From positions 1 through 9,665 of the forward strand of contig USCS01000049.1 in assembly GCA_900552875.1 (NCBI GenBank): a DNA stretch of 9,665 bases. Direction: 5' to 3'. The translations under genes and the position numbers were made by a program. Below the pieces are notes generated by a model. It was not told the origin of the DNA. It saw only the letters and a list, made by a program, of their open reading frames with translations, and did not search any database. This document shows positions 1 to 7,060 of this stretch, piece by piece; the first letter of the stretch is position 1; each line of letters starts with the position of its first letter. Source of the stretch: an uncultured Collinsella sp. (GTDB taxonomy: Bacteria; Actinomycetota; Coriobacteriia; Coriobacteriales; Coriobacteriaceae).

Positions 1-51
1 CGGCCCGGGCAGAAATACATCCCGCGCCGAGGCCCGCTATCGTCGGACGCA

Positions 52-64
52 TGTTAACGTACTC
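52..64 (+). promoter_or_regulatory. Distal operator-like site (third copy)
   Basis: TGTTAACGTACTC repeats exactly the first 13 bases of the site at 239-256, in the same orientation, about 187 bp further upstream. Its left half resembles the TGTTAACG half-site common in operators of LacI/GalR-family repressors. That it binds the same regulator as the proximal pair is an inference; no regulator gene is in the window. Confidence 0.4.
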
Positions 65-170
65 TACTTTTTCTATCTGCATCTCTTCTGCTTTATAAGT
101 CCATACGGCAGTACCGTTCACGGCTGAATTTCTACCGATTACCAGATTCTCAAAAAGTGACAAGCGATGT

Positions 171-256
171 GTTATGAGTACGTTAACATAGCCCGTAACG
201 TGCGGTATCGTGAACACTTGGTTCATGCCGCTTTAAGTTGTTAACGTACTCATAAC
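171..256. promoter_or_regulatory. Paired inverted operator-like sites upstream of galK
   Basis: The 18-base sequence GTTATGAGTACGTTAACA at 171-188 recurs as its exact reverse complement at 239-256, leaving 50 bases between the arms. Each arm contains a 14-bp core (TGAGTACGTTAACA or its complement) centred on CG, with one half matching the LacI-family half-site GTTAACA. A smaller dyad, TGAAC-5 nt-GTTCA, lies between them at 211-225. The proximal arm ends 40 bases before the galK start, so it could overlap or closely follow the promoter. Two identical sites in opposite orientation suggest cooperative binding or looping by a sugar-responsive repressor or activator. I could not place convincing -35 and -10 boxes. 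Confidence 0.55.
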
Positions 257-296
257 GACGCAAAACCCACCCGGGCGCGCCAAGGAAAGGACTCCC

Positions 297-1502
297 ATGA
301 CCACCCCCGACAAAAAGACACTCGCCACGCTCACCAAGCTGTTCGAGGAGGAGTTTGGCCCCATCGGCGACCGCCAGGTGCTCTACGTGCACGCGCCCGG
401 CCGCTCCGAGATCAGCGGCAACCACACTGACCACGAGGGTGGCCACGTTATCGCCGGCTCGCTCGATGTCGCCGTCGACGGCATCGCCGTGGCAACCGAT
501 TCCAACAAGGTTCGCGTAGCCGACGAGGGCTATCCCACGTTTGAAATCGCGCTCGACACGCTAGACGTTCAGGAGTCCGAGAAGGGCACGTCCGCGAGCC
601 TCGTCCGCGGCATGGCCCACGAAATCGCTGCTCTGGGCGTTGAGCCCCAGGGCTTCGACTTTGCCTTCACCTGCTCCGTCCCCTCGGGCGGCGGTCTTTC
701 GAGCTCCGCTGCTGTCGAGGCGGCATACGGTCGCGCCATGGAGACGCTCTGGGACGCACCCGCCATCGAGCCCGTCGCGCTCGCCCAGATGAGCCAGCGC
801 ACCGAGAACAACTATTACGGCAAGCCCTGCGGTCTGATGGACCAGGCCGCCGTTTGCTTGGGCGGCCTCGCCTACATGGACTTTGAGGATCAGGCTCAGC
901 CTAAAACCCAGAAGCTCGAGCTCAACTTTGAGGATCACGGTTATGCGCTCGTGCTCGTTAAGGTCGGTGCCGACCACGTGGCCGCCACCGACGACTACGC
1001 CGCCGTTCCGCGCGAGATGCAGGACGTCGCTGCCGAGTTTGGCAAGGCACGCCTGTGCGAGGTAAACGTGGCGGACTTTGACGCCAAGCTCCCCGAGCTG
1101 CGCGCCAAGCTGGGCGACCGCGCCTGCCTGCGCGCCGTTCACTACTGGTACGAAAACGGCCTGGTCGATAAGCGCTGGGCTGCCCTGAACGCCGGCGACA
1201 TCGATCAGTTCCTGGTCCTGACGCGCGAGTCCGGCGCCAGCTCTGCCATGTACCTGCAGAATGTCGTTGCCAAGCTGGGCTCCGAGCAGCCTTCGATGTA
1301 TGCCCTGGCACTGGCCGAGCACGTGCTCGACGGCCGTGGCGCCGTCCGTATCCACGGTGGCGGCTTTGGTGGCACCATCCAGGCCTTCGTGCCGCTCGAC
1401 CTGGTCGACACCTTTATCACCAAGATGAACGGCTGGCTGGGCGAGGGCTCTGCCCGCCACTACGCAATTTCTGACAAGGGGGCTTACGCGGCATGGCTGT
1501 AA
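297..1502 (+). CDS. galK: Galactokinase (GHMP kinase family)
   Basis: The 401-residue product should phosphorylate galactose to galactose-1-phosphate with ATP in the cytoplasm, the first committed step of the Leloir pathway. The three GHMP-kinase motifs are in order: the sugar-binding signature PGRSEISGNHTDHEGG at residues 34-49, the ATP-binding PSGGGLSSSAA at 129-139, and HGGGFGGT at 353-360. The catalytic Asp is D182 in GLMDQ and the conserved Arg is R36. Length fits bacterial galactokinases (about 380-400). The start is supported by AAGGAAAGGA at 282-291, five bases before the ATG. The gene overlaps galT, so the two are probably co-transcribed from the leader that carries the repeated operator-like sites. 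One oddity is Asn42 where classical galactokinases have the Glu of GEHTD; from memory, similar GGNHTD forms occur in clostridial homologues. Another GHMP sugar kinase specificity is possible, but the galT neighbour favours galactose. Confidence 0.92.
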   Translation: MTTPDKKTLATLTKLFEEEFGPIGDRQVLYVHAPGRSEISGNHTDHEGGHVIAGSLDVAVDGIAVATDSNKVRVADEGYPTFEIALDTLDVQESEKGTSASLVRGMAHEIAALGVEPQGFDFAFTCSVPSGGGLSSSAAVEAAYGRAMETLWDAPAIEPVALAQMSQRTENNYYGKPCGLMDQAAVCLGGLAYMDFEDQAQPKTQKLELNFEDHGYALVLVKVGADHVAATDDYAAVPREMQDVAAEFGKARLCEVNVADFDAKLPELRAKLGDRACLRAVHYWYENGLVDKRWAALNAGDIDQFLVLTRESGASSAMYLQNVVAKLGSEQPSMYALALAEHVLDGRGAVRIHGGGFGGTIQAFVPLDLVDTFITKMNGWLGEGSARHYAISDKGAYAAWL

Positions 1503-3121
1503 TGACTGACGTGCGCGAGGCCGCGCAGAACCTGATCGAGTACGCTATCCACCGATCGATGATCGGCCAGGACGATCGCATCTGGGCGTATAACACCATT
1601 CTCGAGTGCATTGGCGCCACGGGCCCCGCGCTCGACATGGCCTGGGCGCTGCAGACCGAGAAGATTTCGCTTCTGCACCCTGACACACTCCCCGACTTTG
1701 ACCTTGAAGGTACACTTGCCGCGCTTTCCGAGGCTGCCGTTGCCAACGGCGCCGCCGAGGACACGGCGTCGGGCCGCGACCGCATCGCCATGCGCATTAT
1801 GGGTGTGCTCATGCCGAGACCTTCGGTTGTAAACGAGGAGTTCAACGGCCGCATGGGCGTCAACGAGCCCCGCGCCGCGACCGACTGGTTCTACGGTCTG
1901 TGCTGCGACGCCGGCTACGTGCGCCGCGCCGCCATCGCGCGCAACATCAAATGGAGTACCCCCACCAACTGGGGCGACCTCGAGATCACCATCAACCTGT
2001 CGAAGCCTGAGAAAGACCCGCGCGATATTGCCGCGGCCGGTGCCGCCAAAAACACGGGCGAGAAGTATCCCGCCTGCCAGCTCTGCATCGAAAACGAGGG
2101 CTACCCTGGACGCTCCGCTGCAGCCGACGGCGGCGCTCACCCCGCCCGCCAGAATCTGCGCGTTATCCCCATTGAGCTCGACGGCGAGCGCTGGGGCTTC
2201 CAGTACAGCCCGTACGCGTACTTTAACGAGCACTGCATTGCCATGAGCTCCAAGCATCGCCCGATGCACGTCGACCGCAAGGGCCTGACCTGTCTGCTCG
2301 ACTTTGTGGACCTGTTCCCGCACTACTTTATTGGCTCTAACGCCGACCTGCCCATCGTGGGCGGCTCGATTCTGTCGCACGACCACTTCCAGGGCGGCGC
2401 GCACGAGTTCCCCATGATGCATGCCGCCGAGGTCTCGCAGTTTAGCGTGCCCGGCTTTGACCAGGTCAGCGGCACCGTGTTGCAGTGGCCGCTTTCGGTG
2501 CTGCGACTGCGCTCGCACGACCGTGGCGAGCTGCTTGATGCCGCCGAAAAGATTATCCTTGCCTGGCGCGAGTGGACCGACGAGTCCGTGGGCGTCATCG
2601 CGCACACGGCCGACGGCGTGGCGCACAACACCGTGACGCCCGTCATCCGCCGCGTCGACTCTCGCGGAAATGCCGGCGGCGAGATTTACGAGGCCTACCT
2701 GGCGCTTCGCTGCAACATCACGACCGATGAGCATCCGCTGGGCGTGTTCCACCCGCATGCCGAGTACCACCACATTAAGAAGGAGAACATCGGCCTGATC
2801 GAGGTCATGGGCCTGGCCATTCTTCCGCCGCGCCTGGTTCCCGAGCTCGGCGCCGTCCGCGAGCACCTGCTGGCGGCCAAGGTCGACGCCAGCTACGACC
2901 TTGCCGCCGCGCTCGAGGGCGACGACCTTTGCCGCAGCCACGCCGCGTGGGCTCTGGACGTCTTTGCCCGTCGTGCCGATGAGCTCACGGCCGATAACGC
3001 CATCGACATCCTGCACGAGGAGGTCGGCGTGGTGTTTGGCCACGTGCTCGACAACGCCGGCGTCTTTAAATGGGACGAAGCCGGCCGCGCCGCCCAACAG
3101 CGCTTCATCGACTCGCTGTAG
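1493..3121 (+). CDS. galT: UDP-glucose--hexose-1-phosphate uridylyltransferase, family 2
   Basis: The 542-residue protein should exchange UMP between UDP-glucose and galactose-1-phosphate, giving glucose-1-phosphate and UDP-galactose, and so acts directly after GalK. It belongs to the family-2 GalT group of Firmicutes and Actinobacteria rather than the E. coli type. Signs of this are CQLCIENEGYPGR at residues 195-207 and the active-site motif SHDHFQGG, with His296 and His298, which takes the place of the HPHxQ motif of classical GalT. It is slightly longer than the usual 490-510 residues. The ATG at 1493 overlaps the galK stop by 10 bases and has AAGGGGG at 1476-1482, ten bases upstream. A second ATG at 1502 overlaps the stop codon by one base but sits 19 bases from that site, so 1493 is preferred. 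The overlap suggests translational coupling. A strong terminator follows. Confidence 0.93.
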   Translation: MAVMTDVREAAQNLIEYAIHRSMIGQDDRIWAYNTILECIGATGPALDMAWALQTEKISLLHPDTLPDFDLEGTLAALSEAAVANGAAEDTASGRDRIAMRIMGVLMPRPSVVNEEFNGRMGVNEPRAATDWFYGLCCDAGYVRRAAIARNIKWSTPTNWGDLEITINLSKPEKDPRDIAAAGAAKNTGEKYPACQLCIENEGYPGRSAAADGGAHPARQNLRVIPIELDGERWGFQYSPYAYFNEHCIAMSSKHRPMHVDRKGLTCLLDFVDLFPHYFIGSNADLPIVGGSILSHDHFQGGAHEFPMMHAAEVSQFSVPGFDQVSGTVLQWPLSVLRLRSHDRGELLDAAEKIILAWREWTDESVGVIAHTADGVAHNTVTPVIRRVDSRGNAGGEIYEAYLALRCNITTDEHPLGVFHPHAEYHHIKKENIGLIEVMGLAILPPRLVPELGAVREHLLAAKVDASYDLAAALEGDDLCRSHAAWALDVFARRADELTADNAIDILHEEVGVVFGHVLDNAGVFKWDEAGRAAQQRFIDSL

Positions 3122-3167
3122 CACGCGAGCTCGAACGCACGCACTTAACAAATAGCGCCTACACGAC

Positions 3168-3207
3168 AACGGCGCCCGCCGGCAACATCGCCGACGGGCG
3201 CCGTTTT
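3168..3207 (+). terminator. Intrinsic terminator after galT
   Basis: AACGGCGCCCG-c-CGGC pairs with GCCG-a-CGGGCGCCGTT around a six-base loop (AACATC), giving a 15-bp GC-rich stem with one internal mismatch, followed directly by a short T run (TTTT, 3204-3207). It starts 46 bases after the galT stop and should end the galK-galT transcript and insulate it from the ATPase gene downstream. This is read directly from the sequence; termination efficiency is inferred. Confidence 0.9.
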
Positions 3208-3239
3208 CTGATGCAAGGGTAGCTAATTTGCACCAAAAC

Positions 3240-3287
3240 AAGGAGTGTTCCAAACTGCCGGCAGAGAAGGAACGCCCCCAGGTGCCG
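3240..3287. repeat. 48-bp direct repeat, left copy
   Basis: This stretch matches 4750-4797 at 43 of 48 positions without gaps and in the same orientation, exactly 1510 bases apart. It contains the perfect palindrome CTGCCGGCAG (3255-3264). The two copies bracket the ATPase gene and its upstream tandem repeats. From memory, similar intergenic sequences are common in Collinsella-like genomes, which would make it a dispersed repeat family rather than a target-site duplication. That needs a genome-wide search. Confidence 0.8.
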
Positions 3288-3295
3288 ACTTAAAC

Positions 3296-3385
3296 CCCAC
3301 ATTATTCGATGGAAAAACGTGGTTGCCTCCCACATTATTCGATGGAAAAACGTGGTTTACTCCCACATTTTTCGATGGAAAGACC
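3296..3385. repeat. Three 33-bp tandem repeats with internal dyad symmetry
   Basis: Units start at 3296, 3329 and 3362, each beginning CCCACATT. The first two agree at 31 of 33 positions; the third is truncated, agreeing over its first 24 bases with three changes, and ends about 40 bases before the ATPase start. Within each full unit a 26-bp segment (3297-3322 and 3330-3355) is nearly its own reverse complement: CCAC at one end, GTGG at the other, and TTC..AT..GAA across the centre, with 10 of 13 symmetric pairs matching. A possible -10 box, TATACT, lies at 3396-3401, so the third copy would cover the -35 region. This looks like an array of operator sites for a dimeric protein controlling the ATPase gene. 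A recombination or replication site is an alternative. Confidence 0.75.
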
Positions 3386-3424
3386 AAGACAGTCTTATAC
3401 TAACCATGATCGTTAGGGGGCAGT

Positions 3425-4726
3425 ATGCAGCGACAGCTAATGGACGAACTCATCGCCTGGAAATCTAGGTCAAACCGCAAGCCCCTCCTGCTTAAGGGGG
3501 CCCGCCAGACGGGAAAAACCTGGCTTCTCAACGAATTCGCAGGCCAGCAGTATCAAAACGTCATCCGTTTTGACTTTATGCTCGAACCGGGCGCACGTTC
3601 GCTGTTCGACGGAAGCCTTGACCCCAAACGCATCATCTCCCAGATAGAGCTCCTGCGCGGCCAGACCATAACGCCGACAGACACGCTCATCATCTTCGAC
3701 GAAATCCAAGAGGCACCGCGTGGCATCACCTCGCTCAAATACTTCAACGAGCTGGCGCCGGAATACCATATCATGGCAGCCGGCTCCTATATGGGGCTCG
3801 CGCTCCGACGCGAAAACGAGTCGTTCCCCGTCGGCAAGATCGACCAGCTTACCATGCGCCCCATGGGGTTTGTCGAGTTCGTTCGTGCCGTCGATGGCGA
3901 TCCGCTCGCAGATGCCATCCTTGCCGCAGACATGGACCTGCTGGCGAACGTTTCCGAAAAGCTCGAGCGCCTGCTCAAGGAATACCTCGTTGTCGGTGGC
4001 ATGCCAGAAGTTGTCTCCGCTTTCGCCGCCTCCCACGATTTCATCGAGGCCCGCAGGCTTCAGCAGCAAATCATCGAAGCTTACGAATCCGATTTTGGCA
4101 AGCATGCGCCAGCCCGCATCGTCGAGCGCATGAGGCTGGTTTGGAAATCCCTTCCCGGCCAGCTCGCAAAGGAAAACAAGAAGTTCGTCTACGGCGCGCT
4201 TCGTCCCGGGGCGCGCGCACGCGATTTTGAGGAAAGCCTCCAGTGGCTCATGGACTATGGAATCGTTCATAAGGTACCACGTGTTTCCGCCCTAAGAGCA
4301 CCGCTCACAAGCTACGAGGATCTCTCGGGCTTCAAGCTGTTCTGCATCGACACCGGCATCCTCGGAGCACTCTCCGGCCTCACGCCAGCCATTGTTCTGA
4401 ACGGGCCCGCTGTTTTTACGGAGTTCAAAGGCTCGCTGACCGAGCAATACGTCGCACAGGAGCTTTTGCTCCAAGGCAATACCCCCGCGTATTGGTCATC
4501 CTCCTCCGGCAATGCAGAGACTGACTTTGCCATCGACCATGCGGGGACCGTGCTTCCGCTCGAGGTCAAGGCGGCAGAGAATCTCAAAGCAAAGAGCCTG
4601 AGGACTGCCTGCGAGAAGTTCAAACTCGGGCGCTGCGTGAGAACATCGTTAGCGGCATATAGAGACGAGGGCACGCTCGTCAACATTCCGCTCTGGGAGA
4701 TTGGGCAAATCGACAAGCTGGCGTAG
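3425..4726 (+). CDS. AAA ATPase with C-terminal DUF4143 domain
   Basis: The 433-residue protein belongs to the widespread AAA_14/DUF4143 family, whose cellular role is not established. The N-terminal ATPase domain has the Walker A motif GARQTGKT (residues 25-32) and Walker B LIIFDE with D92 and E93. The C-terminal part has the DUF4143 pattern resembling a PD-(D/E)XK nuclease fold: EQYVAQEL, then AETDF with D367, then LEVKA with E380 and K382. All these residues are intact, so the gene is probably functional. The start follows AGGGGG at 3415-3420, four bases before the ATG. The gene stands alone, flanked by direct repeats and preceded by tandem dyads. Its codons are more A/T-rich (AGG, TCA, GAA, AAA) than those of galT or lacG, suggesting separate acquisition. 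No signal peptide or membrane segment is evident. Confidence 0.9.
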   Translation: MQRQLMDELIAWKSRSNRKPLLLKGARQTGKTWLLNEFAGQQYQNVIRFDFMLEPGARSLFDGSLDPKRIISQIELLRGQTITPTDTLIIFDEIQEAPRGITSLKYFNELAPEYHIMAAGSYMGLALRRENESFPVGKIDQLTMRPMGFVEFVRAVDGDPLADAILAADMDLLANVSEKLERLLKEYLVVGGMPEVVSAFAASHDFIEARRLQQQIIEAYESDFGKHAPARIVERMRLVWKSLPGQLAKENKKFVYGALRPGARARDFEESLQWLMDYGIVHKVPRVSALRAPLTSYEDLSGFKLFCIDTGILGALSGLTPAIVLNGPAVFTEFKGSLTEQYVAQELLLQGNTPAYWSSSSGNAETDFAIDHAGTVLPLEVKAAENLKAKSLRTACEKFKLGRCVRTSLAAYRDEGTLVNIPLWEIGQIDKLA

Positions 4727-4749
4727 GCGCTGTGGAGGGGGTGCCCCGT

Positions 4750-4797
4750 AAGGAGTGTCCCAAACTGCCGGCAGAAAAGGAACGTCCCCATCTGCCG
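4750..4797. repeat. 48-bp direct repeat, right copy
   Basis: Second copy of the repeat at 3240-3287, with five substitutions and no gaps, starting 23 bases after the ATPase stop. It also carries the CTGCCGGCAG palindrome (4765-4774). Recombination between the two copies would remove the ATPase and its tandem repeats as a 1510-bp circle, leaving one copy behind. Conversely, this is how the module could have been added. Confidence 0.8.
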
Positions 4798-4842
4798 CAT
4801 TCCCGAAGCAAGGCAACGCCGATGTCTTGGCAACGGCAGCGA

Positions 4843-4941
4843 GCGGGCCGCACTTGAGACAAGGTGACGTGAAACGAAAGGGCGCTGACCTTCTGGTCGC
4901 GCCCTTGAAGTTGAACGTCAGATTGTCCAAATGCGGCCCGC
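4843..4941. repeat. 99-nt nested hairpin, MITE-like or bidirectional terminator
   Basis: A long imperfect inverted repeat with about 39 possible base pairs. Arms from outside in: GCGGGCCGCA/TGCGGCCCGC (10 bp, 4843-4852 with 4932-4941), TTG/CAA, GACAA/TTGTC, TGACGT/ACGTCA, AAC/GTT, AAGGGCGC/GCGCCCTT and GACC/GGTC, closing a TTCT loop at 4891-4894. The interruptions are short, several being G-A rich. The hexamer GCAGCG occurs immediately on both sides (4836-4841 and 4942-4947), as a target duplication would. Read on the minus strand, the inner GC-rich stem is followed by TTTCGTTT, so it could also terminate the lacX-lacC transcript. I cannot tell a mobile element from a structured RNA or terminator by eye. 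Confidence 0.65.
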
Positions 4942-4953
4942 GCAGCGTCGGCT

Positions 4954-4983
4954 GGTTACGCGGTTTGGTAAAACCTCGTAACC
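4954..4983 (-). terminator. Small hairpin directly after lacC
   Basis: GGTTACG-c-GGTTT pairs with AAACC-t-CGTAACC around a four-base loop, a 12-bp stem with one mismatch. On the minus strand it begins one base after the lacC stop codon. There is no clear T run beyond it, so it may protect the 3' end of the mRNA or act with the larger hairpin downstream rather than terminate alone. Confidence 0.5.
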
Positions 4984-5919
4984 TTAAAGTTCGGTCACCT
5001 CAACGCTGTTGTAGACCTCGTCCCAGCGGTCCATGACCAGGTGGCCGGTCTTGGGATCCATGGCGTTGAGCTTGCCGCAGGTATTGGCGGTCTTGAGCAC
5101 CGTGACGTCGTCGGCACCAGCCGCAATGGCATGCGCAAAGCCGGCGATGGTCGAGTCACCGGAACCCGTTGCGTTCACAGCCGCAATCGCGGGCGTCTTG
5201 GCGCGGAACGCGCGGCCCTCATGGAAGCCCACCGAACCGGCAGCGCCCATCGAAACGACAACCCAGGGAATACCGGCAAAGCGACCATCGGCGGCAAGCG
5301 CCTCACGCAGGGCATCGACATCGTCGGTCGTAAAGGACGCGCCCAGCAGGCCATTGATCTCGGTCAGGTTGGGCTTCACGAGCTCGGGCTTGGCGTCGGA
5401 CTCCAGCGCTGCCTCCAGTGAAGCGCCCGAGGTATCGAGCAGCACCTTGGCGCCCGCCTCCTCGGCAATCTTGACCAGCTCGGCGTAGTAGCCGGCATCG
5501 ACGCCGCGCGGCAGCGAGCCCGAAAGCGTCACGACATCCGCCTTCGCCGCGAGCTCGGCAAACTTGGCCGTAAAGGCCTCGAGCTCGGCGGGAGCAATCT
5601 GCGGACCGCTCTCCAAAAGCTCGGTCTGATTGCCCTCGTGCAGGATGTTCAGGCAAATGCGCGTCTCGCCGGCAATGGGCACAAAGTCGTTTTTGACGCC
5701 ATCGGCATCCATAAGCTCGGCCATATAGGCACCCATGTGGCCACCCAGCAGACCGGTCGCGAGCACTTCGTCGCCCAGCTGCAGAAGCACGCGGCTCACG
5801 TTGAGGCCCTTACCGCCGGCGGTCTTTTCGGGCGTTACGCGGTTAACATCGTCGATGACCAGTTTGTCGAGCTGGTAACGGGTATCAATCGACGGGTTCA
5901 TGGTAACGGTCAGAATCAT
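4984..5919 (-). CDS. lacC: Tagatose-6-phosphate kinase (PfkB family)
   Basis: The 311-residue kinase should convert tagatose-6-phosphate to tagatose-1,6-bisphosphate with ATP, in the route that degrades galactose-6-phosphate released by LacG. PfkB signatures are intact: GGKGLNVSRVL at residues 35-45 and NATGSGDSTIAGF around the catalytic D255. Assignment to LacC rather than 1-phosphofructokinase rests on close resemblance to the staphylococcal LacC pattern as I recall it, including the MILTVTMNPSID start, GETRICLNILHEGNQTE, and an ending like VEVTEL. The start at 5919 was chosen because AGGAG (complement of 5926-5930) lies seven bases upstream; a longer in-frame ATG at 5964 lacks this support. 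It lies 56 bases after lacX on the same strand, so the two probably form an operon. Fructose-1-phosphate kinase activity cannot be ruled out. Confidence 0.87.
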   Translation of the reverse strand: MILTVTMNPSIDTRYQLDKLVIDDVNRVTPEKTAGGKGLNVSRVLLQLGDEVLATGLLGGHMGAYMAELMDADGVKNDFVPIAGETRICLNILHEGNQTELLESGPQIAPAELEAFTAKFAELAAKADVVTLSGSLPRGVDAGYYAELVKIAEEAGAKVLLDTSGASLEAALESDAKPELVKPNLTEINGLLGASFTTDDVDALREALAADGRFAGIPWVVVSMGAAGSVGFHEGRAFRAKTPAIAAVNATGSGDSTIAGFAHAIAAGADDVTVLKTANTCGKLNAMDPKTGHLVMDRWDEVYNSVEVTEL

Positions 5920-5975
5920 ATTGAACTCCTGTTTCCGGGGCACGGCACGCGCGGCCCCAAACATACGATAGCTCG

Positions 5976-6857
5976 TTAAAGGATCTCGATCTCAAAGCCG
6001 CGGGTGACGGTCTCCCCCGGCTTGGCAACCAGGCAGCCACGCTTGTGCTCCAGAATATCGTCCTCGTCGGAGCAGGTGGACAGGCCGCCCCACGGTTCCA
6101 CAGCCACAAAGTCGCCCTCGGGCTTGCTCCACACAATCAGGTATGGCATATCGGGGAACGTCAGGCGCACGCCCTTGTCCTCGGTTTTCTTGGTCAACGT
6201 AACCACGCGGCTCTCGAGCACGTCAAAGATGGTCTCCGCGAAGTCGAAGAGTTCGTGGGTCAGCGGCAGGTCATGGCCAACCATCGGGTTCTTGCTGCGA
6301 CGCTCAACATCAATCAGGCCCGTCGAGGGAACGGCAGTACAGAGCTCGGCGGCCTCGCGCTGCTCAAAACGGAGCTCGTAGTCGTCATAGGACTCGCCCT
6401 CGTCGAGCGGGCACTTAAAGCCGGGGTGGCCGCCCACAAAAAACGGCATGTCCTCGGTGCCCTCATTGGTCACCTCGTACGACACGGCCACCTTTTCCGA
6501 ATCGATCGTGTAACGAGCAACGATCTTAAACGGATACGGGTACTGCTCGAGCAACTCGGCATGGTCGGCAGAGCTTAAGCTCAGCGCAACCATGTTGTCG
6601 CTCTGCTCCTCGAGCTTCCACTCCTGTTTGCGCGCAAAGCCGTGACGGGCGAGCTTGACCTCGCGGCCGCCCATGGTCATTGCGCGACCGTCACGAAGGC
6701 CGCCGCAGATCGGGAAACAAATGGGTGCCTGGCCCGACCAGACCGCCGGGTCACCCTGCCACAGGTACTCACGGCCGTAGGCCGCAATAGAAGTGAACGA
6801 CCCGCCCGCCGTGCTCAGTGCCACGCGGATAGAACCGTTATCAAGAACAAACTCCAT
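5976..6857 (-). CDS. lacX: Aldose 1-epimerase family protein, LacX type
   Basis: The 293-residue protein belongs to the galactose mutarotase superfamily, LacX-like branch, whose founding member lies in the lactococcal lac operon. The likely role is anomer interconversion of galactose or a phosphorylated derivative; the exact substrate of LacX proteins is unsettled. Visible family features are the early YLWQGDPAVWSGQAPICFPI segment (residues 31-50), the catalytic histidines H72 in RHGFAR and H144 in GGHPGF, and the catalytic base E254 in AVEPWGG. The chosen start has GGAAGG five bases upstream; an in-frame ATG at 6890 would add 11 basic residues (AGCRKKGK) and has weaker support. It is the first gene of the minus-strand pair with lacC. 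Its upstream region runs straight into the broken lacE junction, so its original promoter may have been altered. Confidence 0.88.
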   Translation of the reverse strand: MEFVLDNGSIRVALSTAGGSFTSIAAYGREYLWQGDPAVWSGQAPICFPICGGLRDGRAMTMGGREVKLARHGFARKQEWKLEEQSDNMVALSLSSADHAELLEQYPYPFKIVARYTIDSEKVAVSYEVTNEGTEDMPFFVGGHPGFKCPLDEGESYDDYELRFEQREAAELCTAVPSTGLIDVERRSKNPMVGHDLPLTHELFDFAETIFDVLESRVVTLTKKTEDKGVRLTFPDMPYLIVWSKPEGDFVAVEPWGGLSTCSDEDDILEHKRGCLVAKPGETVTRGFEIEIL

Positions 6858-6890
6858 AGGAGCCTTCCCTTTCTTACGACAGCCCGCCAA

Positions 6891-7060
6891 GTCAATAGGG
6901 CTGATAGAAAACCGGCCCGCGCCCCCTCACAGAAACGCGAGCCGTCAATTGAAAAGCTGCAGAATGCCGGGTACCGCCTGGAGCGAAGCACTCAAGCCAA
7001 GCAAGCAAACGTGTTATCGGAGCAGCTCGCCGTACCAGAACACTTCGCAACAACAGGGGC
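6891..7060. other. Unassigned segment at the lacE truncation junction
   Basis: No complete gene is seen between the lacX 5' end and the point where lactose-EIIC similarity begins. One plus-strand frame (about 6930-7070) reads as plausible protein, for example SIEKLQNAGYRLERSTQAK, but it is not in frame with lacE, has no start or ribosome site and resembles nothing I can name. The segment must hold the promoter for lacX-lacC, yet I found no clear -35/-10 pair on the minus strand. Confidence 0.4.

Noticed and set aside
1..52. Possible start of a divergent gene at the left edge (minus-strand ATG at 52)
   Set aside because: Only 17 codons are visible, with no ribosome-binding site before the ATG, so nothing supports a gene.
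157..190. GTGACA as a -35 box for galK
   Set aside because: No acceptable -10 hexamer lies 16-18 bases downstream, so I left the promoter unassigned.
1484..3253. 589-codon open frame opposite galT
   Set aside because: Same antisense shadow effect; it also runs through the galT terminator, which a real gene there would be unlikely to do.
3296..3385. CRISPR array
   Set aside because: The copies are contiguous with no unique spacers, there are only three, and no cas genes are present.
4649..4930. 93-codon minus-strand frame downstream of the ATPase
   Set aside because: It runs through the hairpin and the 48-bp repeat and into the ATPase 3' end on the opposite strand; no ribosome site or family match is seen.
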